Shown: piece after piece, positions 31,852-37,764 of the stretch
Layout: each line of letters opens with the position of its first letter
How positions within the stretch are numbered: the first letter of the stretch is position 1
From: Pectobacterium zantedeschiae
GTDB taxonomy: Bacteria > Pseudomonadota > Gammaproteobacteria > Enterobacterales > Enterobacteriaceae
NCBI RefSeq assembly: GCF_004137795.1
Contig: NZ_NWTM01000001.1
Span: 1,353,229 to 1,417,228 of the forward strand
Direction of reading: 5' to 3'
Length of the DNA: 64,000 nt
Translations under genes and position numbers: made by a program
Notes under the pieces: model-generated
What the model was told of the DNA's origin: nothing
What the model saw: only the letters and a program-made list of their open reading frames with translations
The model's database searches: none

Positions 31852-32517
31852 TTAATCAAACATTCCCGCAGCTTTGCGGCGTTTGAACTCCGCATATGCG
31901 AGTTCCGCAGGTGTCGGCCCACCTGGATGTTTTGGCGCGGCAAGCTGACGGCGAATCGGCGGAATACTCATCCCATGCGCCACGTGCTTAACCCACTTGT
32001 TCAGCAGCCGTTCTGCCAGCCGCTCCAGTTCTCCCGCCGTCATGCGTTTTTCTACGCCAGCACGCCGCATCTCGATGCAGATGTGATACAGAACCGGCTG
32101 ACGCCACGGGAATTCTGTGCTGCTCGAATATCGATACGACTCGTTGCGCCAGCGCTTGTATTCCGCCATCACGTCATCGGTACTCAGTCCGAACGGGTTG
32201 GCTCCACACTCAGCAATCAGCGACACGAACTCAGCCAGATCTGGCGGCCATGAATTACCAGCAGCGCAGCGTTCTAGGCACCCCGCGCAAATCTGCTGCA
32301 ATTGCTCAGGTGTCATGCCGCTGATAATTCCCACCCAAATCTCCGACGGCGCCGTCCCGTTCTTCACTGCCCAGCGATCTGTAAATATTTCCCCCATGAC
32401 CTCCCATAGCTGCCATGCCATCTGGGTTGCCTGCACTTTCTCGCTCCCACTGCTCACGTGCTGCCCTGATGCGCTGAACGGCGCGTGGCGCGGTTGAATC
32501 CTGGTTAACTCCCTCAT
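31852..32517 (-). CDS. Replication protein P-like (helicase loader)
   Basis: 221 residues from an ATG with GAGGTG seven bases upstream. The middle (TPEQLQQICAGCLERCAAGNSWPPDLAEFVSL) and the end (PTPAELAYAEFKRRKAAG) fit the lambda P family, which loads host DnaB on the phage origin. The start lies 212 bases inside the preceding O-like gene in another frame, an unusually deep overlap. Both reading frames look protein-like in that stretch. Confidence 0.75.
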   Translation of the reverse strand: MRELTRIQPRHAPFSASGQHVSSGSEKVQATQMAWQLWEVMGEIFTDRWAVKNGTAPSEIWVGIISGMTPEQLQQICAGCLERCAAGNSWPPDLAEFVSLIAECGANPFGLSTDDVMAEYKRWRNESYRYSSSTEFPWRQPVLYHICIEMRRAGVEKRMTAGELERLAERLLNKWVKHVAHGMSIPPIRRQLAAPKHPGGPTPAELAYAEFKRRKAAGMFD

Positions 32518-33295
32518 GATTACTCACCTCGTTTTTTTGTTTACCTGCCGAACTCCGCACCTGCTGGATGTGCCGAGCAAATTTCTGATCCCACTGGAGC
32601 TGGTGGAACGCTTTGCCCTCCGGCTGCCAGTACATGACAAAACCCGCTAACTCAGTTGGCTGGTAGTCCTCATCCAGAATTACCCCCGCCAGCGCAGCCC
32701 GTTGTCGAAAATCCAACGACGGTCTCCAGTCGGAAAACATCGGGAATTTACCGATCGGCTCATCGATACCTGGCAGGTATTCCGGTAGTCCGTTGTTCTC
32801 AGCAGGAAGTAAATTTTCCTCGCGCGTTATGTGTGGGGTTTTATCTTTTACTTCTTCTTCTAATTCTTCTTCTGGTAACTCTTTTTGAAACGCTGATGTA
32901 ACCCTCTCTGCGTTACTATTTGCGTTACCGTTTGACGGTTTCTTGCGGTGTTCTGTAACTCGCCTATTGCTAAGTGTCCGTTTTTTAGAGGATTTCCCGT
33001 TGTGCCTTTCGAAGTTGGGAAACATCAGGGTGTTACCCTCAGTCTTGAGCCAGCCAACTTGAAGCAGTGCATCAGCGAAGCCGGGAAAAAAAGTAATGCG
33101 ATCGATAGCGTTTTTTGTAACGCTCGTAGCGTTACCATTTGCGTTACCGTCTATCGTTTGTTGGTCAGCCCACGACCATAGGCGGATCAGTTTCCCCAGC
33201 ACTGAATCAGGGTCGATGCTCAATATTTCGGCCAGTTGATAAATCTCCGGCTTGTCGGGCGTAATGACCTCAACCTTGATCCATTCGTAAGCCAT
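32306..33295 (-). CDS. Replication initiation protein O-like with DnaT-type domain
   Basis: 329 residues. The N-terminal 100 residues form a winged-helix-like DNA-binding part (EWIKVEVITPDKPEIYQLAEIL). An acidic linker follows (EEELEEEVKD). Residues about 180 to 250 match the DnaT DNA-binding domain (FPMFSDWRPSLDFRQRAALAG, PTELAGFVMYWQPEG). The C terminus (GMAAMGGHGGNIYRSLG) is typical of such phage proteins and overlaps the P-like gene. It should bind the origin and work with P. Confidence 0.8.
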   Translation of the reverse strand: MAYEWIKVEVITPDKPEIYQLAEILSIDPDSVLGKLIRLWSWADQQTIDGNANGNATSVTKNAIDRITFFPGFADALLQVGWLKTEGNTLMFPNFERHNGKSSKKRTLSNRRVTEHRKKPSNGNANSNAERVTSAFQKELPEEELEEEVKDKTPHITREENLLPAENNGLPEYLPGIDEPIGKFPMFSDWRPSLDFRQRAALAGVILDEDYQPTELAGFVMYWQPEGKAFHQLQWDQKFARHIQQVRSSAGKQKNEVSNHEGVNQDSTAPRAVQRIRAAREQWERESAGNPDGMAAMGGHGGNIYRSLGSEERDGAVGDLGGNYQRHDT

Positions 33296-33921
33296 TAAGC
33301 CCCCTCAATGCGCTTAAAGGTGATGGCCCAACACCACGGATTGGCATTCCAACTTTCAGCGCCGTAGATTGATCTCCAGAGAGACCTGAAGCTATCCTTT
33401 GCGAATGTGCATCCGCATCCATAACCTTGATTTTCATAATCACGATAGAAGCCGTGGTACGTGTCGCTATGCCTGCGAGCCACTCCTTCGGAGATAGCGT
33501 CCTCTTCACTGATGTAGTTCAACCGCTCCACGCGCACATCTGTGATTTCCAGCGTGATACGGCTGGCATGGCGCGGCATGTGGATTGATGGCACCCATTT
33601 GATCGGATAGTTTTTCCCGTTCGCTGTGAATCGGATGGCATCAGGATTGCTGGCGCGATACACGCGAAACTCACCGGTTCCGCCCAATGCATCACGGCGA
33701 ACTTGAAGGCCAGAGGTCTCGCGCACCCATAGCCGATCGCCAACCTCTCCGTATGGGCAGCGATAAACCTTCTCGCTGGTATCCATCCACGGACCGCCAC
33801 TCAGTCGAGCCAAGCCGTCTTCATCTGGCTGATGCCTGACAACCCGCCGCGTCTGCGTCTTGAGACCGTCAAGGGTGGCCCGAACCATCTCGCCGTTAAA
33901 AATTATCCCGCGCTCTTTCAT
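33295..33921 (-). CDS. ASCH/PUA-like phage protein
   Basis: 208 residues with AAGGAG before the ATG. The start KERGIIFNGEMVRATLDGLKTQTRR and the later RLWVRET..NPDAIRFTANG and MPRHASRITLEITDVRVERL are the marks of a phage family with an ASCH-like RNA- or nucleotide-binding fold. It is widespread next to replication genes. Its stop shares a base with the O-like gene start. Function not established. Confidence 0.75.
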   Translation of the reverse strand: MKERGIIFNGEMVRATLDGLKTQTRRVVRHQPDEDGLARLSGGPWMDTSEKVYRCPYGEVGDRLWVRETSGLQVRRDALGGTGEFRVYRASNPDAIRFTANGKNYPIKWVPSIHMPRHASRITLEITDVRVERLNYISEEDAISEGVARRHSDTYHGFYRDYENQGYGCGCTFAKDSFRSLWRSIYGAESWNANPWCWAITFKRIEGA

Positions 33922-33944
33922 CGCTGGGCTCCTTAGTAATGTTT

Positions 33945-33962
33945 ATTGGTCAAAACTCGATT
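33945..33962 (-). repeat. 18-base early-operon motif, copy 2
   Basis: Minus strand reads AATCGAGTTTTGACCAAT, identical to copy 4. Its first bases are part of the stop codon of the YdaT-like gene. Confidence 0.85.
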
Positions 33963-34524
33963 AAAAAATCCCGCTGAACATCGTCACGGTGCTGTCAAGA
34001 ACTGCGGCCCAACGATCGGGCGGCGCGAGCTGAATCAGCGACATAACCCCTTCCCTTATCTTTTGCTCAAGTTCACGCAGCGGCTCACCCAGCAGTGCAG
34101 CCTGTTTTGCTTCTGAGCATTCACGCGACGCAGTGGCCACTAGTTCCGCTTTTGTTTTGCCCTTCTTCAATCCGTACTGGCGAGCTATCTCAATGGGCAT
34201 AACGTCGGCGATCACTGGCGTGAGTTTCGCGATATATCCGGCATAGCGTTTGGAATTGAATGGGTTATCAAGCCAGCGAAAAAGATTCTGTTTGTTGTTG
34301 CGGGCTGAGTCGCCCAAGTGCAGTCCACGCCCACCACTGAGGTGCCATTCATCAACCACCAGCTGCGCGATCGTTTCCTGCGCTTTACCTGGTAGCGTTT
34401 TTTGCCACGCATACACAGCATCACGAACGGCAGCATGTGCCACCACCGCCTGCCGTGATTGATTTCGGGATTTCAATAACCCCGGACTGATGCAGATATC
34501 ATCCTGATAAGTTTGGGTATGCAT
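33961..34524 (-). CDS. YdaT-like regulator (CII analogue)
   Basis: 187 residues. The central part (NKQNLFRWLDNPFNSKRYAGYIAKLTPVIADVMPIEIAR) resembles the YdaT family of cryptic prophages, where YdaT binds DNA in the role of CII; only the motif FRWL..Y...L.PVI...MP is relied on. It is the second gene of the early right operon, as cII would be. Older annotations call this family a toxin. Helical throughout, with a long C-terminal helix. Confidence 0.7.
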   Translation of the reverse strand: MHTQTYQDDICISPGLLKSRNQSRQAVVAHAAVRDAVYAWQKTLPGKAQETIAQLVVDEWHLSGGRGLHLGDSARNNKQNLFRWLDNPFNSKRYAGYIAKLTPVIADVMPIEIARQYGLKKGKTKAELVATASRECSEAKQAALLGEPLRELEQKIREGVMSLIQLAPPDRWAAVLDSTVTMFSGIF

Positions 34525-34526
34525 TG

Positions 34527-34757
34527 TTAGGCTTCCTTTTCCTTTGGTAGGCCATCAGTTGGGTTTGGGTGAAGGTCGGGCCGGAGCTCATGAGGGGTAA
34601 TTTCCCATTGCATCAGGCGGCAAAAAGGGATTACCCGGACAGCAGGAACCTGCCCCTTAAGCCACTTAAAAACGGTCTGCTGACTTACGTTCAAGTGGCG
34701 TCCTATTTCCGACTGTGTATAGCGCTTGGATACAAGTTCTTTTATTTCTTTTTTCAT
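34527..34757 (-). CDS. Cro-like repressor (YdaS family)
   Basis: 76 residues from the ATG at 34757 with GGAGG upstream. It is a short helix-turn-helix protein (YTQSEIGRHLNVSQQTVFKW) of the YdaS/Cro group. It is divergent from the CI-type gene and first in the early right operon, the place of cro. It should compete for the operators at 34786..34860. Confidence 0.82.
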   Translation of the reverse strand: MKKEIKELVSKRYTQSEIGRHLNVSQQTVFKWLKGQVPAVRVIPFCRLMQWEITPHELRPDLHPNPTDGLPKEKEA

Positions 34758-34785
34758 ATAGGTCCTCCGTTTATGAACATGGCAA

Positions 34786-34860
34786 AAATACAACTTAAAG
34801 GAGTTAATTACAACAACTTTAAGTTCACATCGATTGATACATCCTTTAGTTGTATTATTT
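34786..34860. promoter_or_regulatory. Right operator region (OR) with pR and pRM
   Basis: Three related sites lie between cro and cI: TACAACTTAAAGG (34789..34801), CAACTTTAAGTT (34814..34825) and, inverted, CCTTTAGTTGTA (34843..34854). They match the sites at 37005..37043. A weak pR (TTGTAA, 17 bases, TATTTT on the minus strand) and a -10 TATTAT (34852..34857) for cI overlap them. Confidence 0.75.
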
Positions 34861-34870
34861 AGGAATGAAA

Positions 34871-35269
34871 ATGAAGACTATTGACATCACTACATACCGA
34901 ATTAACCGGCTTCTAAAAGAAAAGAACTGGACCCAAAACGATCTCGCTAATCGTCTCGGTGTTACACAGCAAACCATTCAAAAGTGGGTTAAGGGTAAAA
35001 GTAGCCCGTCAATGGAAAACATAGATAAACTCACTGATATAACTGGACATCCTCCTTACTGGTTTATGCTTCCACCAGACGATGGGGATCAGGTTGTAAC
35101 TCCAGACTCCATGAAGATAGGCACCATGCAACTTGACCTGCTTAAAACCTTCAATGCTTTCCCGGAAGAAGATCAACAGCAGATGCTGTCTGAAATGAAA
35201 GAGCGTAAAGAGAGCATGGATAAGACGGTTGCCCGGTGGATAGCGGCGCAGAAAAACCATCGCACCTGA
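34871..35269 (+). CDS. CI-type prophage repressor without peptidase domain
   Basis: 132 residues from the ATG at 34871 (AGGA six bases upstream); the ATG at 34865 is possible and would give a nearly leaderless message. The N-terminal helix-turn-helix is clear (WTQNDLANRLGVTQQTIQKW). The rest is a short helical part (EEDQQQMLSEMKERKESMDK) that may dimerise. The S24 peptidase domain that allows RecA-driven self-cleavage in lambda CI is absent. It maintains lysogeny by binding the OR and OL sites. Confidence 0.85.
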   Translation: MKTIDITTYRINRLLKEKNWTQNDLANRLGVTQQTIQKWVKGKSSPSMENIDKLTDITGHPPYWFMLPPDDGDQVVTPDSMKIGTMQLDLLKTFNAFPEEDQQQMLSEMKERKESMDKTVARWIAAQKNHRT

Positions 35270-35528
35270 TGTAAATCAGGCAATTCAAGATGGCATATCG
35301 CGTATCAGCCAATAGTTAGCAGTTGAAGAACAAGCATGAGTTCAAGATTGCCGCTCCAGTTGAGAGCACTGGATGAGTGTGTGGAGAAGTACCTTAGGGG
35401 TAGATATAAGCCCTCGGACGACTGATTTTATAATTACACACAGCGCGAATCCGACGCTGAGCGGATAGCATAGTCTTATTCAGGGAATAAGGTGAGTTGA
35501 GCATCACCAAATTTTTATTGGAATTCAT
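35270..35528. other. Intergenic region between cI and the BstA-like gene, with hairpins
   Basis: No gene of good support; a 29-codon frame at 35336..35425 has a weak ribosome site. Two inverted repeats lie just before the next start: CTTATTC/GAATAAG around AGG (35475..35491) and GGTGA/TCACC around eight bases. CCAGT/ACTGG forms a further short hairpin. Confidence 0.5.
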
Positions 35529-36446
35529 ATGGATAAGAGTAATTCACTGCTTCCTGGGCAGCAGATAGAAATAGATGTATTTCCTGTAAAGGAAGTGGAG
35601 ATAGAGGGTATTCAAATGGGGATACTCAATAATGGCTCCCCTTACCTTACAATGCGAGGGCTCTCTCGTTTATGCGGCGTCGATTCATCAGTAATTGCAA
35701 GGTTAACAACCGATTGGATTGAAGAGCGTCAAAAAACTCGCGGGCAAAAGATCGACCAAATATTACAAAAAAAAGGAGTCCGACTTACTCAACTATATTG
35801 GAATGTAACTGTCAATGGTGTTGAGGTTAGGGCTTACCCAGATTCTGTTTGCATGGCAATTCTGGAGTACTATGCTTTTGATGCAGGGCAAGTTGACAAT
35901 ACAACCGCCTTAAAAAACTTTAGAGCACTTGCAGAGAACACCCTTAGAAGATTCATTTTTTTAAGTGTTGGTATTGATCCTGAGAATCCTCAGCGTGGTG
36001 CATGGCAGTGCTTTCACGAGAGATTGCAGTTAAACGCTCAGGTACCTTTTGGGTATTTTTCGGTGTTCAGCGAGATGGCTGATCTAACCCTTAAGATGAT
36101 TAATGGTGGTTTTAATTTCGGTCCAGCCTCCGTTCCTGATATCAGTGTTGGTCTTAGCTGGGGAAAGCACTGGGCTGGCACAAATCTTGATAATAAATAC
36201 GGGAATAGAACCAAACACTCCCACACTTACCCAGATTGGTTCCCGCAACACAGAGCTGGTCCTATTGAGGCATGGGTTTATCCAGACGATGCCTTAGGTG
36301 AGTTTCGTCGTTGGATGCAGCAGTCTTACCTCCCAACAAAATTCCCAGCATATATAGCAGTTAAGGCAAAAGAAGGCGCTATACCTCAGGTCGATGCGGT
36401 CAAATTGCTTTCTCAAGTCAAAAAACCAGAACTTCCCAAAAAATAA
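35529..36446 (+). CDS. BstA-like prophage abortive infection protein
   Basis: 305 residues. The pattern GSPYLTMRGLSRLCGVDSS near the N terminus, YPDSVCMAILEYYAFDAG in the middle and VGLSWGKHWAGTNLD..YGNRTKHSHTYPDWFPQ later agree with what I recall of the BstA family, prophage proteins that abort infection by other phages; the N-terminal part acts as a KilA-N-like DNA-binding segment. Its location beside the repressor gene, in the place of rexAB, also fits. It ends in a good terminator. The family call is from memory of motifs, so moderate. Confidence 0.6.
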   Translation: MDKSNSLLPGQQIEIDVFPVKEVEIEGIQMGILNNGSPYLTMRGLSRLCGVDSSVIARLTTDWIEERQKTRGQKIDQILQKKGVRLTQLYWNVTVNGVEVRAYPDSVCMAILEYYAFDAGQVDNTTALKNFRALAENTLRRFIFLSVGIDPENPQRGAWQCFHERLQLNAQVPFGYFSVFSEMADLTLKMINGGFNFGPASVPDISVGLSWGKHWAGTNLDNKYGNRTKHSHTYPDWFPQHRAGPIEAWVYPDDALGEFRRWMQQSYLPTKFPAYIAVKAKEGAIPQVDAVKLLSQVKKPELPKK

Positions 36447-36457
36447 GGTTTCACTCT

Positions 36458-36481
36458 ATCCCGCTTCGGCGGGATTTTTTT
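36458..36481 (+). terminator. Rho-independent terminator after the BstA-like gene
   Basis: ATCCCGC and GCGGGAT pair around TTCG, followed by seven T. Confidence 0.9.
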
Positions 36482-36538
36482 GCCCTTCTTATGCTCGGTG
36501 ATATTATGTAATCGTTCGTTACTTATGAGGGTAGATAA

Positions 36539-36943
36539 TTGAAAAAAATAGCAATTATTAGCGCACTAATAGCTTCTTTAGCTTTAGTCGGATGTGCAAC
36601 ACAGCCCCCCCCATCACCAGCCCAGATATCTTCAGCCAGCTACGGCGAGTTACCCAATAATTACCAAGATTTGGTAAAGACTCATTTTTCAGCAACGCTT
36701 AAGGATCCGTACAGTGCGCAATACACCTTTTTGCCAACATTTAAAGGTTATGCGCAGGATGGCCCGTGGGCGCCTACGGGTGGAAGGGTAACCTATGGAT
36801 ATATAATACCTGTTCTTGTTAACGCAAAAAATAGCTATGGCGGCTATACGGGTAACCAAAAACATGTGTTCATTTTCTCAGACGGAGTGCTTTATGACAC
36901 CACGCTGAACGAGGCATACGGCAGAGTAAAGCCTGTAAATTAA
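36539..36943 (+). CDS. Prophage lipoprotein of unknown function
   Basis: 134 residues from a TTG with GAGGG upstream. A lipoprotein signal (IISALIASLALVGC, Cys19) is followed by a proline-rich linker and a compact domain (DPYSAQYTFLPTFKGYAQDG, YGYIIPVLVNAKNSYGGY). It is placed between repressor and left operator with its own terminator, so it is likely expressed in the lysogen. Superinfection exclusion or envelope change are possible roles; not recognised. Confidence 0.65.
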   Translation: MKKIAIISALIASLALVGCATQPPPSPAQISSASYGELPNNYQDLVKTHFSATLKDPYSAQYTFLPTFKGYAQDGPWAPTGGRVTYGYIIPVLVNAKNSYGGYTGNQKHVFIFSDGVLYDTTLNEAYGRVKPVN

Positions 36944-36962
36944 TCTAATTTAGATGAAAACC

Positions 36963-36985
36963 AACCCGCATATGCGGGTTTTTTT
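36963..36985 (+). terminator. Rho-independent terminator after the lipoprotein gene
   Basis: AACCCGC and GCGGGTT pair around ATAT, followed by seven T. Confidence 0.9.
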
Positions 36986-37004
36986 GTGTCTTCCTCTCAA
37001 TAAA

Positions 37005-37047
37005 TACAACTTAAGGTTATTGACTTAATAACTTAAGGTTGTATTAT
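37005..37047 (+). promoter_or_regulatory. Left operator (OL) with strong promoter pL
   Basis: Two facing operator copies (TACAACTTAAGGTTA at 37005..37019 and TAACTTAAGGTTGTA at 37029..37043) surround and overlap a promoter: TTGACT (37020..37025), 16 bases, TATTAT (37042..37047). The sites match those at OR. This promoter should drive the recombination and integration genes. The leader 37048..37241 holds a 7-base inverted repeat (CGCTGAG/CTCAGCG, 37086..37114) and no gene I can support. Confidence 0.85.
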
Positions 37048-37241
37048 CAATTTATCGAAACGCAGCAACGCTCCAACGCATAACCCGCTGAGCAATACCC
37101 CGAGTTACTCAGCGATGCGGAAGGGCTAAGTAGCCAGCCTGAGGCGAAAGAACATGACGGCAGTTGTTGAGATTTAAGTAATAGCGCAGCAGGTTTCAAC
37201 GTTCCGCCAGCCGGGCGACAACGGCAGAAGCAGAGGTGTCG

Positions 37242-37367
37242 ATGAATATTCGGCAGTTTCGCATGGCTCAGCGTCTGGCACAAAAGGCGAGAGCACAAAA
37301 CAGCAGTAAAAAATGGGATGCAGCTAACCGCATCATGGCAAGGGCATTACTAGGAAGAGGAAATTGA
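37242..37367 (+). CDS. Small basic early protein, 41 residues
   Basis: The ATG has AGAGGTGTC upstream. The product begins MNIRQFRMAQRLAQKARAQN and ends MARALLGRGN. It is basic and helical. The stop overlaps the start of the next gene (TGATG). First gene of the early left operon; function unknown. Confidence 0.6.
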   Translation: MNIRQFRMAQRLAQKARAQNSSKKWDAANRIMARALLGRGN

Positions 37368-37555
37368 TGGAAACACTATTCGCGCTGGTTCTCGTCATCT
37401 GTACGACGACTGGCGAATGTCACGAGGCTGTGTTGGGTGTTTACGACACGCAGCAAGATTGCGTTGCTGATATGTATGACCAGCGCGTTAACGGCGAGTG
37501 CTTTCCGGTTGAGGGAATCATCAGGGCTGACGGCCAACAGCCAGCAACGAAGTAA
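37367..37555 (+). CDS. DUF1482 family early protein
   Basis: 62 residues from the ATG at 37367. The sequence METLFALVLVICTTTGECHE, then GVYDTQQDCVADM and a C-terminal PVEGIIRADGQQ, is the known pattern of DUF1482, small proteins with a signal-like start and four cysteines. It is coupled to the preceding gene. The stop codon overlaps copy 3 of the 18-base motif. Role unknown. Confidence 0.75.
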   Translation: METLFALVLVICTTTGECHEAVLGVYDTQQDCVADMYDQRVNGECFPVEGIIRADGQQPATK

Positions 37556-37571
37556 TCGAGTTCTGACCAAT
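37554..37571 (+). repeat. 18-base early-operon motif, copy 3
   Basis: AATCGAGTTCTGACCAAT, one mismatch from copies 2 and 4; overlaps the stop of the DUF1482 gene. Confidence 0.75.
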
Positions 37572-37628
37572 TGCTATTAGCTAGCGGATTGCTGGCACCA
37601 GGGAAAAGCTGCTCGCAGCTTGAAACGC

Positions 37629-37649
37629 AAAAACCCGCCGAAGCGGGTT
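37629..37649 (-). terminator. Hairpin with T-run on the minus strand in the left operon
   Basis: AACCCGC and GCGGGTT pair around a tetraloop. The T-run lies on the minus strand, opposite to the early genes here, so the sense-strand effect is unclear. Confidence 0.45.
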
Positions 37650-37681
37650 AGTACGCCAACGCTCCGACCAAAGAACGTTGG

Positions 37682-37699
37682 AATCGAGTTTTGACCAAT
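37682..37699 (+). repeat. 18-base early-operon motif, copy 4
   Basis: AATCGAGTTTTGACCAAT, identical to copy 2 on the other arm; lies 65 bases before the recE start. Confidence 0.85.
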
Positions 37700-37764
37700 G
37701 ACCACTACCCTTGGGCGCAATCAATGGCTCAGGGGATTCTACAACCCAAAGGAGTCCCAACGCA

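Noticed and set aside
35336-35425. 29-codon frame before the BstA-like gene
   Set aside because: Weak ribosome site and no other support.
37682-37710. TTGACC in the 18-base motif as a -35 promoter element
   Set aside because: No acceptable -10 at 16 to 18 bases in any of the four copies.
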